From the NCBI GenBank assembly GCA_903932865.1, contig CAIZHQ010000006.1, positions 1-64,000 on the forward strand: a DNA stretch of 64,000 nucleotides. The letters run 5' to 3'. Both the position numbers and the translations under genes were made by a program. Source of the stretch: an uncultured Burkholderiales bacterium (lineage in GTDB: Bacteria; Pseudomonadota; Gammaproteobacteria; Burkholderiales; Burkholderiaceae_C). The notes under the pieces are model-generated. The model worked only from the letters and a program-made list of their open reading frames with translations, did no database searches and was not told the origin of the DNA. Of this stretch, positions 9,154 to 18,404 are shown piece after piece; positions within the stretch are counted from its first letter, which is position 1, and each line of letters starts with the position of its first letter.

Positions 9154-10634
9154 CAAGGCATGCGCGCCATCACTTCGGCCACGGCAGCGGTGAGTTTCTT
9201 GGCGTAAGGCACATGCAAAAACTCGTTGGGTCCGTGCGCGTTGCTTTTAGGGCCAAGCACGCCGCAGACCATCATTTGTGCCTTGGGAAAACCGGCGCTC
9301 AGCATGTTCATGAGCGGGATGGTGCCGCCTTGCCCGATGTAACCCACGCCAGCGCCAAAGTGCGCCTGACTGGAGGCGTTCAGAGCTTGCTCGAACCAGG
9401 GCGAGGTGTCGGGCGCGTTCCAGCCGGTCGCGCCGCCGCCGCTTTCAAAAGTCACCCGCGCCTGGTACGGCGCGTTGTCCTCCAGCAAAGCCTTCATTTC
9501 GGCCACGGCTTGCGCGGCGTCCACCAAAGGCGGCAGGCGCAGGCTGAGCTTGAAGGCGGTGTAGGGGCGCAATACATTGCCCGCGTCTTTGATCGCGGGA
9601 AAGCCTTCTGCTCCGGTCACGCTGAGCGTGGGCGTCCAGGTGCGGTTGAGCAGGGCCTGGGTCGGGTCGGTGGTGGTGGGCAGCGCAAAGCTGGTCGAGC
9701 CGCCGCAGTCGTAGTGCGCCCAAGGGAAGCGCTTGTACACCTCGTCACCCAAAATGGCGGCTGTGGCTTGGGCTTGCGCCAGTCGCTCGGCAGGAACTTC
9801 GCAGTGGAAGCTGGCGGGCAGCAGGCGACCGGTGGCGCTGTCTTCGAGGCGGTCAAGCACCTGGCGCATGATGCGAAAGCTCGAAGGCACCAGGCCCGAG
9901 GCATCACCCGAGTGGATGCCCTCGGTCAGGATTTGCACTTTGAGCGTGCCGCTGGCCATGCCGCGCAGGCTGGTGGTGAGCCACAGCTGGTCGTAGTTGC
10001 CCGCGCCGCTGTCCAGGCAAATCACCAGGCCCACGTCGCCCAGGCGGGTGCGCAGTGCGTCTACATACGGCAGCAGGTCGTAAGAGCCGGATTCTTCGCA
10101 GGTCTCGATCAAACCCACGATGCGCGGGTGGGGTGTCTTTTGAGCCTTGAGGGCCTGAACGGCAGCGATGCTGGCGTAGGCCGCATAGCCGTCGTCGGCG
10201 CCGCCCCGTCCATAGAGCTTGCCGTCTTCATAAACAGGGGTCCAGGGGCCGAGGTCGTTGCGCCAGCCGTTGAACTCGGGCTGTTTGTCCAGGTGGCCGT
10301 ACATCAGCACGGTCTGGCCTGAGCCCTCGCTGGCGGCGCGGGTGGCGGCCACTTCAAAAAACATGACCGGCGTGCGTCCGGGCAGCTGGATGATCTCGAG
10401 CGTGAGGCCTTCGACCTTCTGCACCTCGACCCATTGGGCTGCCCGGCGCAGCACCGATTCGATGTGGCCGTGCGCGGCCCAGTCGGCGTCAAACGCAGGC
10501 GACTTGGCGGGGATTTCGATGTACTTTTTCAGCTCGGGCAGGATGGTGCTGTCCCAGGCTTGGGTGACGTCGTTCAAGGCACGGACGCTGTCGAGCGCGC
10601 CATCGGGCATTTCGCGGTGCAGGGGGGCGTTCAT
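9153..10634 (-). CDS. M20 family metallo-dipeptidase
   Basis: A 493-residue cytoplasmic peptidase of the M20/carnosinase-like type. Metal ligands and catalytic residues appear in order: YGHLDKQPEF (His, then the catalytic Asp), GRGGADDGYA (bridging Asp), ETCEESGS (catalytic Glu plus ligand), CLDSGAGN, and a C-terminal HGPNEFLHV His. The start at 10634 (MNAPLHREM) has AAGGAGT 7 bases upstream; a longer frame to 10721 has no support. It ends in a TGATG overlap with the lipase-like gene. The substrate is probably a dipeptide or an N-acyl/carbamoyl amino acid. Confidence 0.88.
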   Translation of the reverse strand: MNAPLHREMPDGALDSVRALNDVTQAWDSTILPELKKYIEIPAKSPAFDADWAAHGHIESVLRRAAQWVEVQKVEGLTLEIIQLPGRTPVMFFEVAATRAASEGSGQTVLMYGHLDKQPEFNGWRNDLGPWTPVYEDGKLYGRGGADDGYAAYASIAAVQALKAQKTPHPRIVGLIETCEESGSYDLLPYVDALRTRLGDVGLVICLDSGAGNYDQLWLTTSLRGMASGTLKVQILTEGIHSGDASGLVPSSFRIMRQVLDRLEDSATGRLLPASFHCEVPAERLAQAQATAAILGDEVYKRFPWAHYDCGGSTSFALPTTTDPTQALLNRTWTPTLSVTGAEGFPAIKDAGNVLRPYTAFKLSLRLPPLVDAAQAVAEMKALLEDNAPYQARVTFESGGGATGWNAPDTSPWFEQALNASSQAHFGAGVGYIGQGGTIPLMNMLSAGFPKAQMMVCGVLGPKSNAHGPNEFLHVPYAKKLTAAVAEVMARMP

Positions 10635-10755
10635 GTGGGACTCCTTGGGGCGGCACAAAAGAAAAACACTGTAGCGCGTTTGGAAAGAGAGGGCCATGGC
10701 GGTTTCGCGCTGAGGTGACACCCGCGCGGCAGCGCTGCCGAATTACCCCGTCACA

Positions 10756-11469
10756 ATGGCCGATCTGCAACCGATACGGAGCGCTCGATTGAACGTGACA
10801 CCGCTTGTTCGGCCCACACCGGGGCCCGCACTGCGCACAGGTGGCCTCGTGCTGGCCGCCGGCGCGGGCAGCCGCATGGGCCATCGGCCCAAATGCCTGC
10901 TGCAGTTGGACGGTTTGAGCTTGCTGGAGCGGCAATTGCAGGCGCTGTCGCTGGCGGGCGTGATGCCCATTCGGGTGGTGCTGGGGCACCACGCAGAGCG
11001 CATCTTGCAAGAAGGTGCCTTGGCCCGCTGGGCGGCCCAGCCAGTGCGCAACCCGCAGCCCGACGACGGGCATGTCAGCTCATTGCGCATCGGATTGAGG
11101 GCCTTGCCAGCAGGGCTGGATGCGGTGGTGGTGGCGCTGGCAGACCAACCACTCATCAACGTGCAAGCGGTACTGGCGTTGCTGCAAGCTTTTGCGCAGC
11201 GCCCGGTTGGCACGCAGATGCTACAACCGAGTGTGAATGGTCTGCCCGGCAACCCGGTGGTGTTCTCCAGCATGGTGATGATGCAAATCCTGGAGGGTGG
11301 TGTGGAGATGGGTGCACGCCAATGGCAAAAAGCCCATCCCCAAAGCGTCTACCGCTGGGAAATCCCTCATGTGCACTACCGTCTTGATGTGGACAATGAA
11401 GCAGACCGTCTGGCGGTGGAGCAGTTGACCGGGCAAAGCCTGAGCTGGCCATACGATTTGAAACTCTAA
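10756..11469 (+). CDS. Molybdenum cofactor cytidylyltransferase-like NTP transferase (MocA family)
   Basis: A 237-residue nucleotidyltransferase with the signature LVLAAGAGSRMGHRPKCLL (about residues 33-51), a VVVALADQPLI metal-binding strand and a NGLPGNPVVF segment, all as in MobA/MocA enzymes. The first 30 residues are poorly conserved, so the true start may be internal. Its neighbours are an XdhC-like chaperone and IorA/IorB molybdo-hydroxylase subunits. This supports a job in making molybdopterin cytosine dinucleotide for that enzyme rather than the guanine form. Confidence 0.82.
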   Translation: MADLQPIRSARLNVTPLVRPTPGPALRTGGLVLAAGAGSRMGHRPKCLLQLDGLSLLERQLQALSLAGVMPIRVVLGHHAERILQEGALARWAAQPVRNPQPDDGHVSSLRIGLRALPAGLDAVVVALADQPLINVQAVLALLQAFAQRPVGTQMLQPSVNGLPGNPVVFSSMVMMQILEGGVEMGARQWQKAHPQSVYRWEIPHVHYRLDVDNEADRLAVEQLTGQSLSWPYDLKL

Positions 11470-11482
11470 ACAAGCGACGCCC

Positions 11483-12487
11483 ATGAACAGCATCGACATT
11501 GACGTGATCCGCACCGCCCTGGACTGGCAAAGCCGGGGCCACCGCGTGGTGATGGGCACCGTGGTGCGCACTTGGGGCTCGGCCCCACGCCCACCGGGTT
11601 CGCTGATGATCATCCGGGGCGACGGCCAGGTGGCCGGTTCGGTCTCGGGCGGCTGCATCGAAGACGACCTGATCCGCCGCGTGGCCGCAGGTGAGCTGGC
11701 CCTGCGCCTGCCCGACACCACCACCTATGGGCAGACGGCCGAAGAGGTGCGCCGCTTTGGCCTGCCTTGCGGGGGCTCGGTGCAGGTGGTGCTGGAGCCC
11801 TTGTCGCCCCAGTCCCAACTGCGCGAACTGCTGGTGTTGATCGAGCAGCACCAACGCGTGGAGCGCCGCTTGAACATGGCCACCGGCCTGGTGCGCATGG
11901 GGGCAGCCACCGATGGCGACAAGCTGCAATTTGACGGCCAAAGCCTGACCACTGTGCACGGCCCGCGCCTGCGTTTGCTCATCATTGGCGGCGGTCAGTT
12001 GTCGCGCTATCTGGCCACCATGGCCGTGATGCTGGACTACCAAGTCACGGTGTGCGAGCCGCGTGTGGAGTACCACGAGGGTTGGGAGGCCGTGAGCGGT
12101 GTGACCTTGTCCAAAGAAATGCCCGACGACCTGGTGCTGGCCATGCGGCTGGACCACAACAGCGCCGTGGTGGCGGTGACACACGACCCCAAGCTGGACG
12201 ATCTGGCGTTGATGGAGGCACTGCGCACGCCCGCGTTTTATGTGGGCGCATTAGGCTCTCAGCACAACAACGCGCAACGGCGCAAGCGCTTGCTCGACTT
12301 TGACGTGAGCGAAGCCGAAGTGCGTCAATTGCACGGCCCGGTGGGTTTGAACATCGGCGCACTCACGCCCCCCGAAATCGCCTTGAGCATCGTGGCCGAA
12401 ATGACCGCCATGCGCAGGGGTACCGATTTGACCCAGGCGCTCAGCAATTGGGAAGGCTCAAAAACGGTGTGCGGGCTGGTGAATTGA
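11483..12487 (+). CDS. XdhC/CoxI family molybdo-enzyme maturation chaperone
   Basis: A 334-residue cytoplasmic protein with the XdhC N-terminal signature GSAPRPPGSLM and GSVSGGCIEDDL (Cys near residue 60), and a C-terminal Rossmann-type domain starting LRLLIIGGGQLSRYLA with the end motif LNIGALTPPEIALSI. XdhC proteins bind the molybdenum cofactor, promote its sulfuration and insert it into xanthine-oxidase-family enzymes. It lies 13 bases after the MocA-like gene and upstream of iorA/iorB, so it probably serves that oxidoreductase. Confidence 0.9.
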   Translation: MNSIDIDVIRTALDWQSRGHRVVMGTVVRTWGSAPRPPGSLMIIRGDGQVAGSVSGGCIEDDLIRRVAAGELALRLPDTTTYGQTAEEVRRFGLPCGGSVQVVLEPLSPQSQLRELLVLIEQHQRVERRLNMATGLVRMGAATDGDKLQFDGQSLTTVHGPRLRLLIIGGGQLSRYLATMAVMLDYQVTVCEPRVEYHEGWEAVSGVTLSKEMPDDLVLAMRLDHNSAVVAVTHDPKLDDLALMEALRTPAFYVGALGSQHNNAQRRKRLLDFDVSEAEVRQLHGPVGLNIGALTPPEIALSIVAEMTAMRRGTDLTQALSNWEGSKTVCGLVN

Positions 12488-12657
12488 GTCTTGGGCCGTG
12501 AGCCTATCGCCACACTGCCCCTCAGGGTTTGCCCGAATTTGAGCCTTGTGCGACAACCTGGCCCAAGCGCTCGCTTTAACTTCTTGGTATCACGGTGCAG
12601 GCGCAATTTTGCGCGTCCTCAGTCAGGCTGCATCGGCTGACACCACTGGAGACACGC

Positions 12658-13131
12658 ATGGTTCGATTGAAAGTCAATGGCGAGGCCGTGTCGGTCGACG
12701 CCAAGCCGGAAACCCCTTTGCTCTGGGTCATCCGCGAAAAGCTCAATCTCACGGGCACCAAGTTCGGCTGCGGCATTGCGCAGTGCGGCGCCTGCACAGT
12801 GCACCTCAATGGCGCGCCGGTGCGCTCATGCTCGCTGCCCCTGTCGGCGGCCGAAGGCAAAGACATCACCACGGTCGAAGGTCTGATGAAAACGCCCACA
12901 GGCCAGGCACTGCAAGCCGGTTGGGTCAAGGCACAAGCGCCGCAATGCGGCTACTGCCAGTCGGGTCAGCTCATGACCGCGGCCAAGGTGATCAGCGTGG
13001 TCAAGAAGAACCTCAGCCGCACCGAAATCTTGGAAGCCATGAGCGGCAACATCTGCCGCTGCGGCACTTACAACCAGATCGCCAGCGCGGTCTCGCACGC
13101 CCAGAAAACCCTCCAAGGAGGCAAGGCATGA
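12658..13131 (+). CDS. iorA: Isoquinoline 1-oxidoreductase-type 2Fe-2S subunit
   Basis: A 157-residue small subunit with an N-terminal plant-type 2Fe-2S site (KFGCGIAQCGACTVHLNG, later Cys in RSCSLP) and a C-terminal 2Fe-2S domain (QCGYCQSGQ and NICRCGTYNQI). It shuttles electrons from the molybdenum centre of the large subunit. The ATG at 12658 is taken because GGAGA precedes it and the product then starts MVRLKVNGE, as in homologues. The ATGA overlap with iorB shows coupling. The substrate may be an N-heterocycle or an aldehyde; the family alone does not decide. Confidence 0.9.
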   Translation: MVRLKVNGEAVSVDAKPETPLLWVIREKLNLTGTKFGCGIAQCGACTVHLNGAPVRSCSLPLSAAEGKDITTVEGLMKTPTGQALQAGWVKAQAPQCGYCQSGQLMTAAKVISVVKKNLSRTEILEAMSGNICRCGTYNQIASAVSHAQKTLQGGKA

Positions 13132-15305
13132 ACACGATGAACACCCCACTGACACCGAACGTGTCACGCCGTTCCTTCATCCTCGGCTCGGGCAGCCTGG
13201 CCTTGGGCTTGTCGTTTGGCCTGACGCAAACCGAATTGGCTTTGGCCCAAGCGCCCAGCGCAGGCAGTTTTGCCGCCAACAACTGGATCAACATCGGCCT
13301 GGATGGCGTGGTGACCTTGATGTCGCCCGCCTCCGAAATGGGCCAAGGCACCATGACCGCCATGCCCATGCTGTTGGCCGAAGAGATGGACCTGGACTGG
13401 AGCCAGGTGCGCGTGGTGCAGTCGCCCAGCGACCCCAAGCGTTTTGGCAACCCCCGCTTTGGCGGCGGCATGACCACCGGCGCATCGCGCACGGTGCAAG
13501 GCTATTACGAGCCGCTGCGCCTGGCCGGCGCCCAAGCGCGTCTGGTGATGCTGAACGCTGCGGCCCAGGCCATGGGCGTGCCTGCTGCCGAGCTGCGCAC
13601 CGAAGCCAGCCGCGTCATCCACAGCAGTGGCCGCGCCATGACTTATGCCGACATCGCCAAGGTGGCCAAGGTCCCGGCCGAGCTGCCCAAGGTGGACAAG
13701 GGCATGCTCAAGCCCATGGCCCAGTTCCGCCTGATCGGCAAGGACATCCCCCGCGTAGACGTGCCTGCCAAGTCGAGCGGCCAGGCGCTGTATGGCATTG
13801 ACCAGCGTTTACCGGGCATGCTGTGGGCCAGCGTGCTGCGCGCGCCGGTGCAAGGCGAGGTGCCCGAGAGCGTGGACGAGACCGCTGCCCGTGCGGTGGC
13901 CGGTGTCAAGAACGTGGTGCGACTGCCTTACGGCGTGGCCGTGGTGGCCGATTCGTTTTTCACGGCCAAGACGGCACGCGACCAGCTCAAAGTGGTCTGG
14001 AGCCAAAAGTCCAAAGCCCGCGTGCAATACACCGACCAAATGCGCGTGGAATACACCAAGCGTGCGGAAGACCTGACCGACAAAGGCGTGGCCTTCATCG
14101 CCCATGGCGACGCAGCGGCCAAGTTGGCGGGGGCAAGCAAAACCTTCAGTGCTTCCTACATCAGCGAAATGGTCAGCCACATTTGCCTGGAGCCCATGAA
14201 CTGCACCGCTCGTGTGGACGGCGACAAGATCGAGGTCTGGGCTCCGGCGCAATCGGCCTCGTTTGTGACCGGCACGGTGGCGGGCGCAGGCGGATTCAAA
14301 CCGGAAAACATCACCGTCAACATCACCTTGCTTGGCGGTGGTTTCGGCCGCCGTGTGGAAGCCGATTACACGGCAGATGCAGCCCTTGTGGCCAAGGCCA
14401 TGCCCGGAACGCCCATTCAGGTGATCTGGACCCGCGAAGACGACATGGTGCACGACAAGTACCGGCCCATGACCGGTCAGCACCTGGTGGCCGGGGTGGA
14501 TGCGCAGGGCAAGTTGGTGGGCTTGTTGCACCGCGTGGTGTCCGAGGGCATTTATTCACGTGTGGTGCCGCCGGCCTTCAAAGCAGCCGGTGGCAAAGAT
14601 GCGCCCGTGATGGAAGGCACCGAAATCACTTACGACATCCCGGACCACAGCGTGCAGTTCATGATCGAAGATCGCGGCATTCAAGCCGGCTTCTGGCGTG
14701 CGGTGGGCCCGGGCTACACCAAGTTCGCCATTGAAACCCTGATCGACGAAGTGGCACGCGGCGTGAAAGCCGATCCATTGGCCTACCGCATGGACTTGCT
14801 CAAGAAACACCCGCGTGGCCAAGCCGTGCTCAAGGCGGTGGGCGAGATGTCGCAATGGGGCAAAGCCAAGCTGCCCAAAGGCCACGCACTGGGCCTGGCG
14901 TTTTCAGACGCCTGGAACACCTATTGCGGCATGGTGGTGCAGGTGTCCATCGAGAAGGGTCGCCCCAAGGTGCACAAGGTCTGGTCGGCGGTGGATTGCG
15001 GCCACGCTTTGCAGCCACAAAACATCCAGGCGCAGATCGAAGGCTCGGTCATCTTTGGCTTGTCGGCCGCCTTGCACGAGCGCATGGATTTCAGGGCCGG
15101 TGAACCCCTGCAAACCAACCTGAACAAGTATCAAGTGCTGCGCGCCAATGAAACGCCTGAAGTGTTTGTGAAGGTCATGCCCACCGACAACCACCCCGGT
15201 GGCATTGGCGAAGTGGGCCTGCCCCCGTTGGCGCCTGCCATGGCCAACGCGATTGCCACACTCAACGGCAAGCGCTTGCGCGCTTTGCCTTTCCCAATGG
15301 TGTGA
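13128..15305 (+). CDS. iorB: Isoquinoline 1-oxidoreductase-type molybdopterin subunit, Tat-exported
   Basis: A 725-residue large subunit of a xanthine-oxidase-superfamily hydroxylase. The N-terminus SRRSFILGSGSLALGLSFG is a twin-arginine signal, so the folded IorAB complex is probably periplasmic. Cofactor-binding features include the glycine-rich GGGFGRRVEADY segment, QGTMTAMPMLLAEE and, near the C-terminus, GGIGEVGLPPLAPA with the catalytic-type Glu. The start at 13128 overlaps the iorA stop (ATGA) and has AAGGAGG upstream; in-frame sequence 5' of it is shadow. Electrons likely pass to a cytochrome that is not encoded here. Confidence 0.9.
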   Translation: MNTMNTPLTPNVSRRSFILGSGSLALGLSFGLTQTELALAQAPSAGSFAANNWINIGLDGVVTLMSPASEMGQGTMTAMPMLLAEEMDLDWSQVRVVQSPSDPKRFGNPRFGGGMTTGASRTVQGYYEPLRLAGAQARLVMLNAAAQAMGVPAAELRTEASRVIHSSGRAMTYADIAKVAKVPAELPKVDKGMLKPMAQFRLIGKDIPRVDVPAKSSGQALYGIDQRLPGMLWASVLRAPVQGEVPESVDETAARAVAGVKNVVRLPYGVAVVADSFFTAKTARDQLKVVWSQKSKARVQYTDQMRVEYTKRAEDLTDKGVAFIAHGDAAAKLAGASKTFSASYISEMVSHICLEPMNCTARVDGDKIEVWAPAQSASFVTGTVAGAGGFKPENITVNITLLGGGFGRRVEADYTADAALVAKAMPGTPIQVIWTREDDMVHDKYRPMTGQHLVAGVDAQGKLVGLLHRVVSEGIYSRVVPPAFKAAGGKDAPVMEGTEITYDIPDHSVQFMIEDRGIQAGFWRAVGPGYTKFAIETLIDEVARGVKADPLAYRMDLLKKHPRGQAVLKAVGEMSQWGKAKLPKGHALGLAFSDAWNTYCGMVVQVSIEKGRPKVHKVWSAVDCGHALQPQNIQAQIEGSVIFGLSAALHERMDFRAGEPLQTNLNKYQVLRANETPEVFVKVMPTDNHPGGIGEVGLPPLAPAMANAIATLNGKRLRALPFPMV

Positions 15306-15328
15306 GCTGACCAAGGCTTGTGAAAGCC

Positions 15329-15376
15329 AAAGCCCACGAGACGCCACTTGCGTGGCATTTCGTGGGCTTTTTTGTT
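15329..15376 (+). terminator. Rho-independent terminator after iorB
   Basis: AAAGCCCACGA (15329-15339) pairs with TCGTGGGCTTT (15360-15370), with an inner GCCAC/GTGGC helix, followed by a TTTTTT-rich run on the plus strand. It ends the mocA-xdhC-iorAB unit before the convergent pseudogene. Confidence 0.85.
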
Positions 15377-15398
15377 GCGCTTGAAGAAGCTGGAGAAT

Positions 15399-16562
15399 TC
15401 AGTAGCCGCGCACAGCCTTCAATGCCGCCACACCCGCGGCTGGGAAGTCGCTGAACACACCGTCAACACCCAGCTTGATGTAATACTCCATTTCGGTTTT
15501 GACATCCTTAAAGCCAAGGTCGTAGCCACCGCTGTCACCGCGGAAAGTCCAGGTGTGGACCAGCAAGCCCTTTTGGTGGGCCATTTCGATCACGCCCGTC
15601 GAGCCATCCACACGGCGATCGACGTCGCTGATTTTGCCGTCGCCTGTGCGGTCAACTTTGTCGTTGACGGTTTTGACCAGGTAAGGCTTCCATGGGCCCA
15701 CACCGTCGGCATAGGTTTTGATGAAGTCCAAACCGCTGGCCGTGACCAGGTCTTTGAAAGTGCGCGGGTCATTTTTGACCACAAAGTCGTAAGGCTTGCG
15801 CCATGGGTTGTATGTGGCGGTGTCGACCTGGATGCTGCCGTCATCGAGCACATCGTAAGCATCGATCAACTGAACCAGCTTCAGGTTGGTTTTGGTGTTC
15901 AGGTACTGCAGGTTAGACACCTCGAAAGACTGAATGAACACAGGGGCCGTGGCCACGTTGCCATAAGCGTCATGCAGTGTCTTGACCAATTTGTCTTCGA
16001 ACACGTTTGGGCCAAACTTCACTTCGATGGCATGGAAAGTCGAATGCTTGATTTCTGGATAGATACCGATGGTGCGGTTCACTTTGGCACTTTCGCTTTT
16101 GGCCAAAGCAATCACTTCATCCAAGGTGGGGATGGCGTACTAACCGTCGTAAGCCTTCGAGCGGGCACCGTTGGGCTGGATGGCGCGCAGTGTTTTGATT
16201 TCGGCCAAGGTGAAGTCGCTGGCAAAAAATGCGGTGATTTGCTCACCATCCATGTTTTTGGTGGTCTTGCGGGTGGGGAACTTGATCGCCACATCGGTGG
16301 TGGCATCGAGCATCGGCTCATGGCGAGCAATCATCACGCCATCTTTGGTCATGACCAGATCGGGTTCAACGAAGTCAGCGCCTTGGTCAATGGCCGCTTT
16401 GTAAGCTTCTAGAGTGTGCTCGGGAAACAGTCCAGAAGCGCCACGGTGAGCAATCACCAACGGGGCATTGCCCGACAAGGTTTTAAACAAGGGCGCGCTG
16501 TCCCCGCCGCAAGCTTGCAGCAAGGCCACGGACGCTGCCGCGATCAGATACTTGATGTTCAT
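15399..16562 (-). pseudogene. Lipoprotein-like glycerophosphodiester phosphodiesterase interrupted by an in-frame amber codon
   Basis: Read through, this is a 387-codon GlpQ-type phosphodiesterase gene. The start at 16562 has GGAG 5 bases upstream; a short signal ends in a LLQAC lipobox. The catalytic region is intact: IAHRGASG (His-Arg), VEPDLV (Glu/Asp ligands) and ARHEP (second His). Codon 141 is TAG (16140-16142). The same frame then continues without shift through YAIPTLDEVIALAKSE, EIKHSTFHAIEV and the C-terminal TIM-barrel strands. The stop is best explained by a single CAG to TAG change. Either the gene is dead or it needs an amber suppressor. The downstream part is well preserved, which points to a recent event or a sequencing error. 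Confidence 0.85.
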
Positions 16563-16683
16563 GTTCACTCCAGATAAGGAAAATCTCTTCGGTGACAGGG
16601 GTCACTGAGGCCTTTCAGTATGAGAAGTGGATATGACCTTTTGATGAAGATTAAAAGCCAATTGCGTGTCGCGCAGGCGTGCG

Positions 16684-17430
16684 TCATGGGGTCCAAAATA
16701 CGTCCATGATCAGCTTGACGGAAATCGCCAGCAGGCCCAACTGGACCCATTTGAAGAACCAGTCATCGGCGATTTTGCGTGTGAGGTAGGCGCCCGCCAC
16801 GGTACCCACCAAGGCAAACGGGATCAGCACCAACGCGCCCATCAGTTCGTTGGGGCCATAGGGCTGCAGCGCGTGGTAGGGCCCCAGCTTGGCCAGGTTG
16901 ATGATGGCAAAAAACAAGGTCGAGGTGCCCGCAAACACCAGCTTGGGCAGTTTTTGGGGCAAGAGGTAAACCTGAAACGGCGGGCCACCGGCATGCGAGA
17001 TGAAGCTGGTAAATCCGGACAAACTGCCCCACAGCATGCCTTGACGCCAACGGGCAGGTTTCGGTGTTTGCTCGGCATGGCGCTTGCGCCATGCGTTGAG
17101 CACAAAGCCCACACCCAAGAGGCCGATCATCATTTTCACGACCGTGTCGGACACCAGTGATGCAGTCAGCCAGCCCACCAGCACACCGCCCACCCCAGCC
17201 GGAACGAGAATTTTCAGGTTGATGGTGCTGAAGTTTTTGCGGTACAACCACAACCCCACCATGTCAGAGATGATGTAAATCGGCAACAGCATCACCACTG
17301 CTTTGACCGGGGACATGAACAGCGAAAGTATCGGCACAGACAGCATGCCCACGGTGGGCAAGCCGCCTTTGGACAAGCCCACCATGGCCGCAGCCAGCCC
17401 TGCCCAGATCAGGTAATTCGAATCGGCCAT
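16684..17430 (-). CDS. TauE/SafE family anion exporter
   Basis: A 248-residue inner-membrane protein with about eight hydrophobic segments. It contains the family pattern GLSKGGLPTVG near the N-terminus and GFTSFISHAGGPPFQVYLLP in the middle, both typical of the TauE/SafE (sulfite exporter/DUF81) family. Members move sulfite, sulfoacetate or other small organic anions. No specific substrate can be read from the sequence. It lies in line with the sugar-acid operon (17491-22214), 60 bases downstream of otnI, and could be its last gene. Confidence 0.85.
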   Translation of the reverse strand: MADSNYLIWAGLAAAMVGLSKGGLPTVGMLSVPILSLFMSPVKAVVMLLPIYIISDMVGLWLYRKNFSTINLKILVPAGVGGVLVGWLTASLVSDTVVKMMIGLLGVGFVLNAWRKRHAEQTPKPARWRQGMLWGSLSGFTSFISHAGGPPFQVYLLPQKLPKLVFAGTSTLFFAIINLAKLGPYHALQPYGPNELMGALVLIPFALVGTVAGAYLTRKIADDWFFKWVQLGLLAISVKLIMDVFWTP

Positions 17431-17490
17431 GTCACATCAGGCGCTGCTTTGTGCTCATCCCTGATCGCACCGATGTTTGCATCTTCGTGC

Positions 17491-18324
17491 TCATAAATAG
17501 GCGCGCGCCCAAGCCAGGCCGCGCGAGGTGCCACCTGCCGAGGCATCGGCAGGGTTGTACTCACAGCCGATCCATCCGTCCCAACCACATTCGGCCGACA
17601 CCTTGTCAATGACCTGAAAGATGTGCGTCCAATTCAGTTCGCCCGTGCCCGGCTCGTGGCGGTGCGGCACCTCGGCGATCTGGAAGTGCCCGACCCGGCC
17701 TGTGGGCAAATATTGCGCAATCTTGGTGCTCAGGTCGCCTTCGACGATTTGGCAGTGGAACAGGTCCATCTGCACTTTCACGTTGGACGCACCCACGGCC
17801 TGCACAATGCGGTGCGCGTGGTCTTGGCGGTTGAGGTGAAAGCCCGGCACGCTGCGGGTGTTGATCGGCTCGACCAGCACATCACGCCCGGCCTTGGCAG
17901 CTTCTGCAGCAGCCCATTGCAGGTTGCCCACCAGGGTGGCGTCTGCGGCCTCTGCGCTGGCACCCTCAGAGCGCAAACCCACCATGGCGTGGATGCGTGG
18001 GCAGTTCAGGGCCTCGGCATAGATCAGGGCTTGGGCAAAGCCCGTGCGGAACTCGGCTTCGCGTCCGGGCACACTGGCCGTACCGCGGCTGCCGCTCTCC
18101 CAGGCGTGGGCGATGCTGGCGCTGTCGGTGCCGCCGGGTGGTGCATTGAAGAGCACCTGCTGCAAGCCGTTGGCCCTTAAGCGTGCGGCCAGTTCTTGCG
18201 CGGGAAATGCGTAGGGAAACAAATACTCCACGGCCTTGAAACCGTCTTTCGCCGCTGCTTCAAAGCGGTCCGGAAATGGCAGCTCGGGGTACATCATGGA
18301 GAGGTTGGCAGCTAATCGGGGCAT
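17491..18324 (-). CDS. otnI: 2-oxo-tetronate isomerase (hydroxypyruvate isomerase family)
   Basis: A 277-residue TIM-barrel sugar-phosphate-isomerase/epimerase family protein (MPRLAANLSMMYPELPF start). Metal-site segments are DVLVEPINTR (Glu), VQMDLFHCQIVEG (Asp/His), GHFQIAEVPHRHEPG and a late Glu in GWIGCEYNP. It resembles hydroxypyruvate isomerase Hyi. Its place behind ltnD-otnK-otnC identifies it as OtnI, which converts 2-oxo-tetronate to 3-oxo-tetronate. An 80-base gap separates it from otnC, longer than the other junctions. Confidence 0.87.
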   Translation of the reverse strand: MPRLAANLSMMYPELPFPDRFEAAAKDGFKAVEYLFPYAFPAQELAARLRANGLQQVLFNAPPGGTDSASIAHAWESGSRGTASVPGREAEFRTGFAQALIYAEALNCPRIHAMVGLRSEGASAEAADATLVGNLQWAAAEAAKAGRDVLVEPINTRSVPGFHLNRQDHAHRIVQAVGASNVKVQMDLFHCQIVEGDLSTKIAQYLPTGRVGHFQIAEVPHRHEPGTGELNWTHIFQVIDKVSAECGWDGWIGCEYNPADASAGGTSRGLAWARAYL

Positions 18325-18404
18325 GAGAGTCTTTCAGAAAAAAAGGCGTTCCAAGATGGGGGCTCTTACCCCGGACAGGATTCGAGGTCCATGTGCCGTG
18401 GGCA

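Noticed and set aside
12546-13127. 194-codon N-terminal extension of iorB
   Set aside because: It lies wholly over iorA in another frame and would bury the Tat signal.
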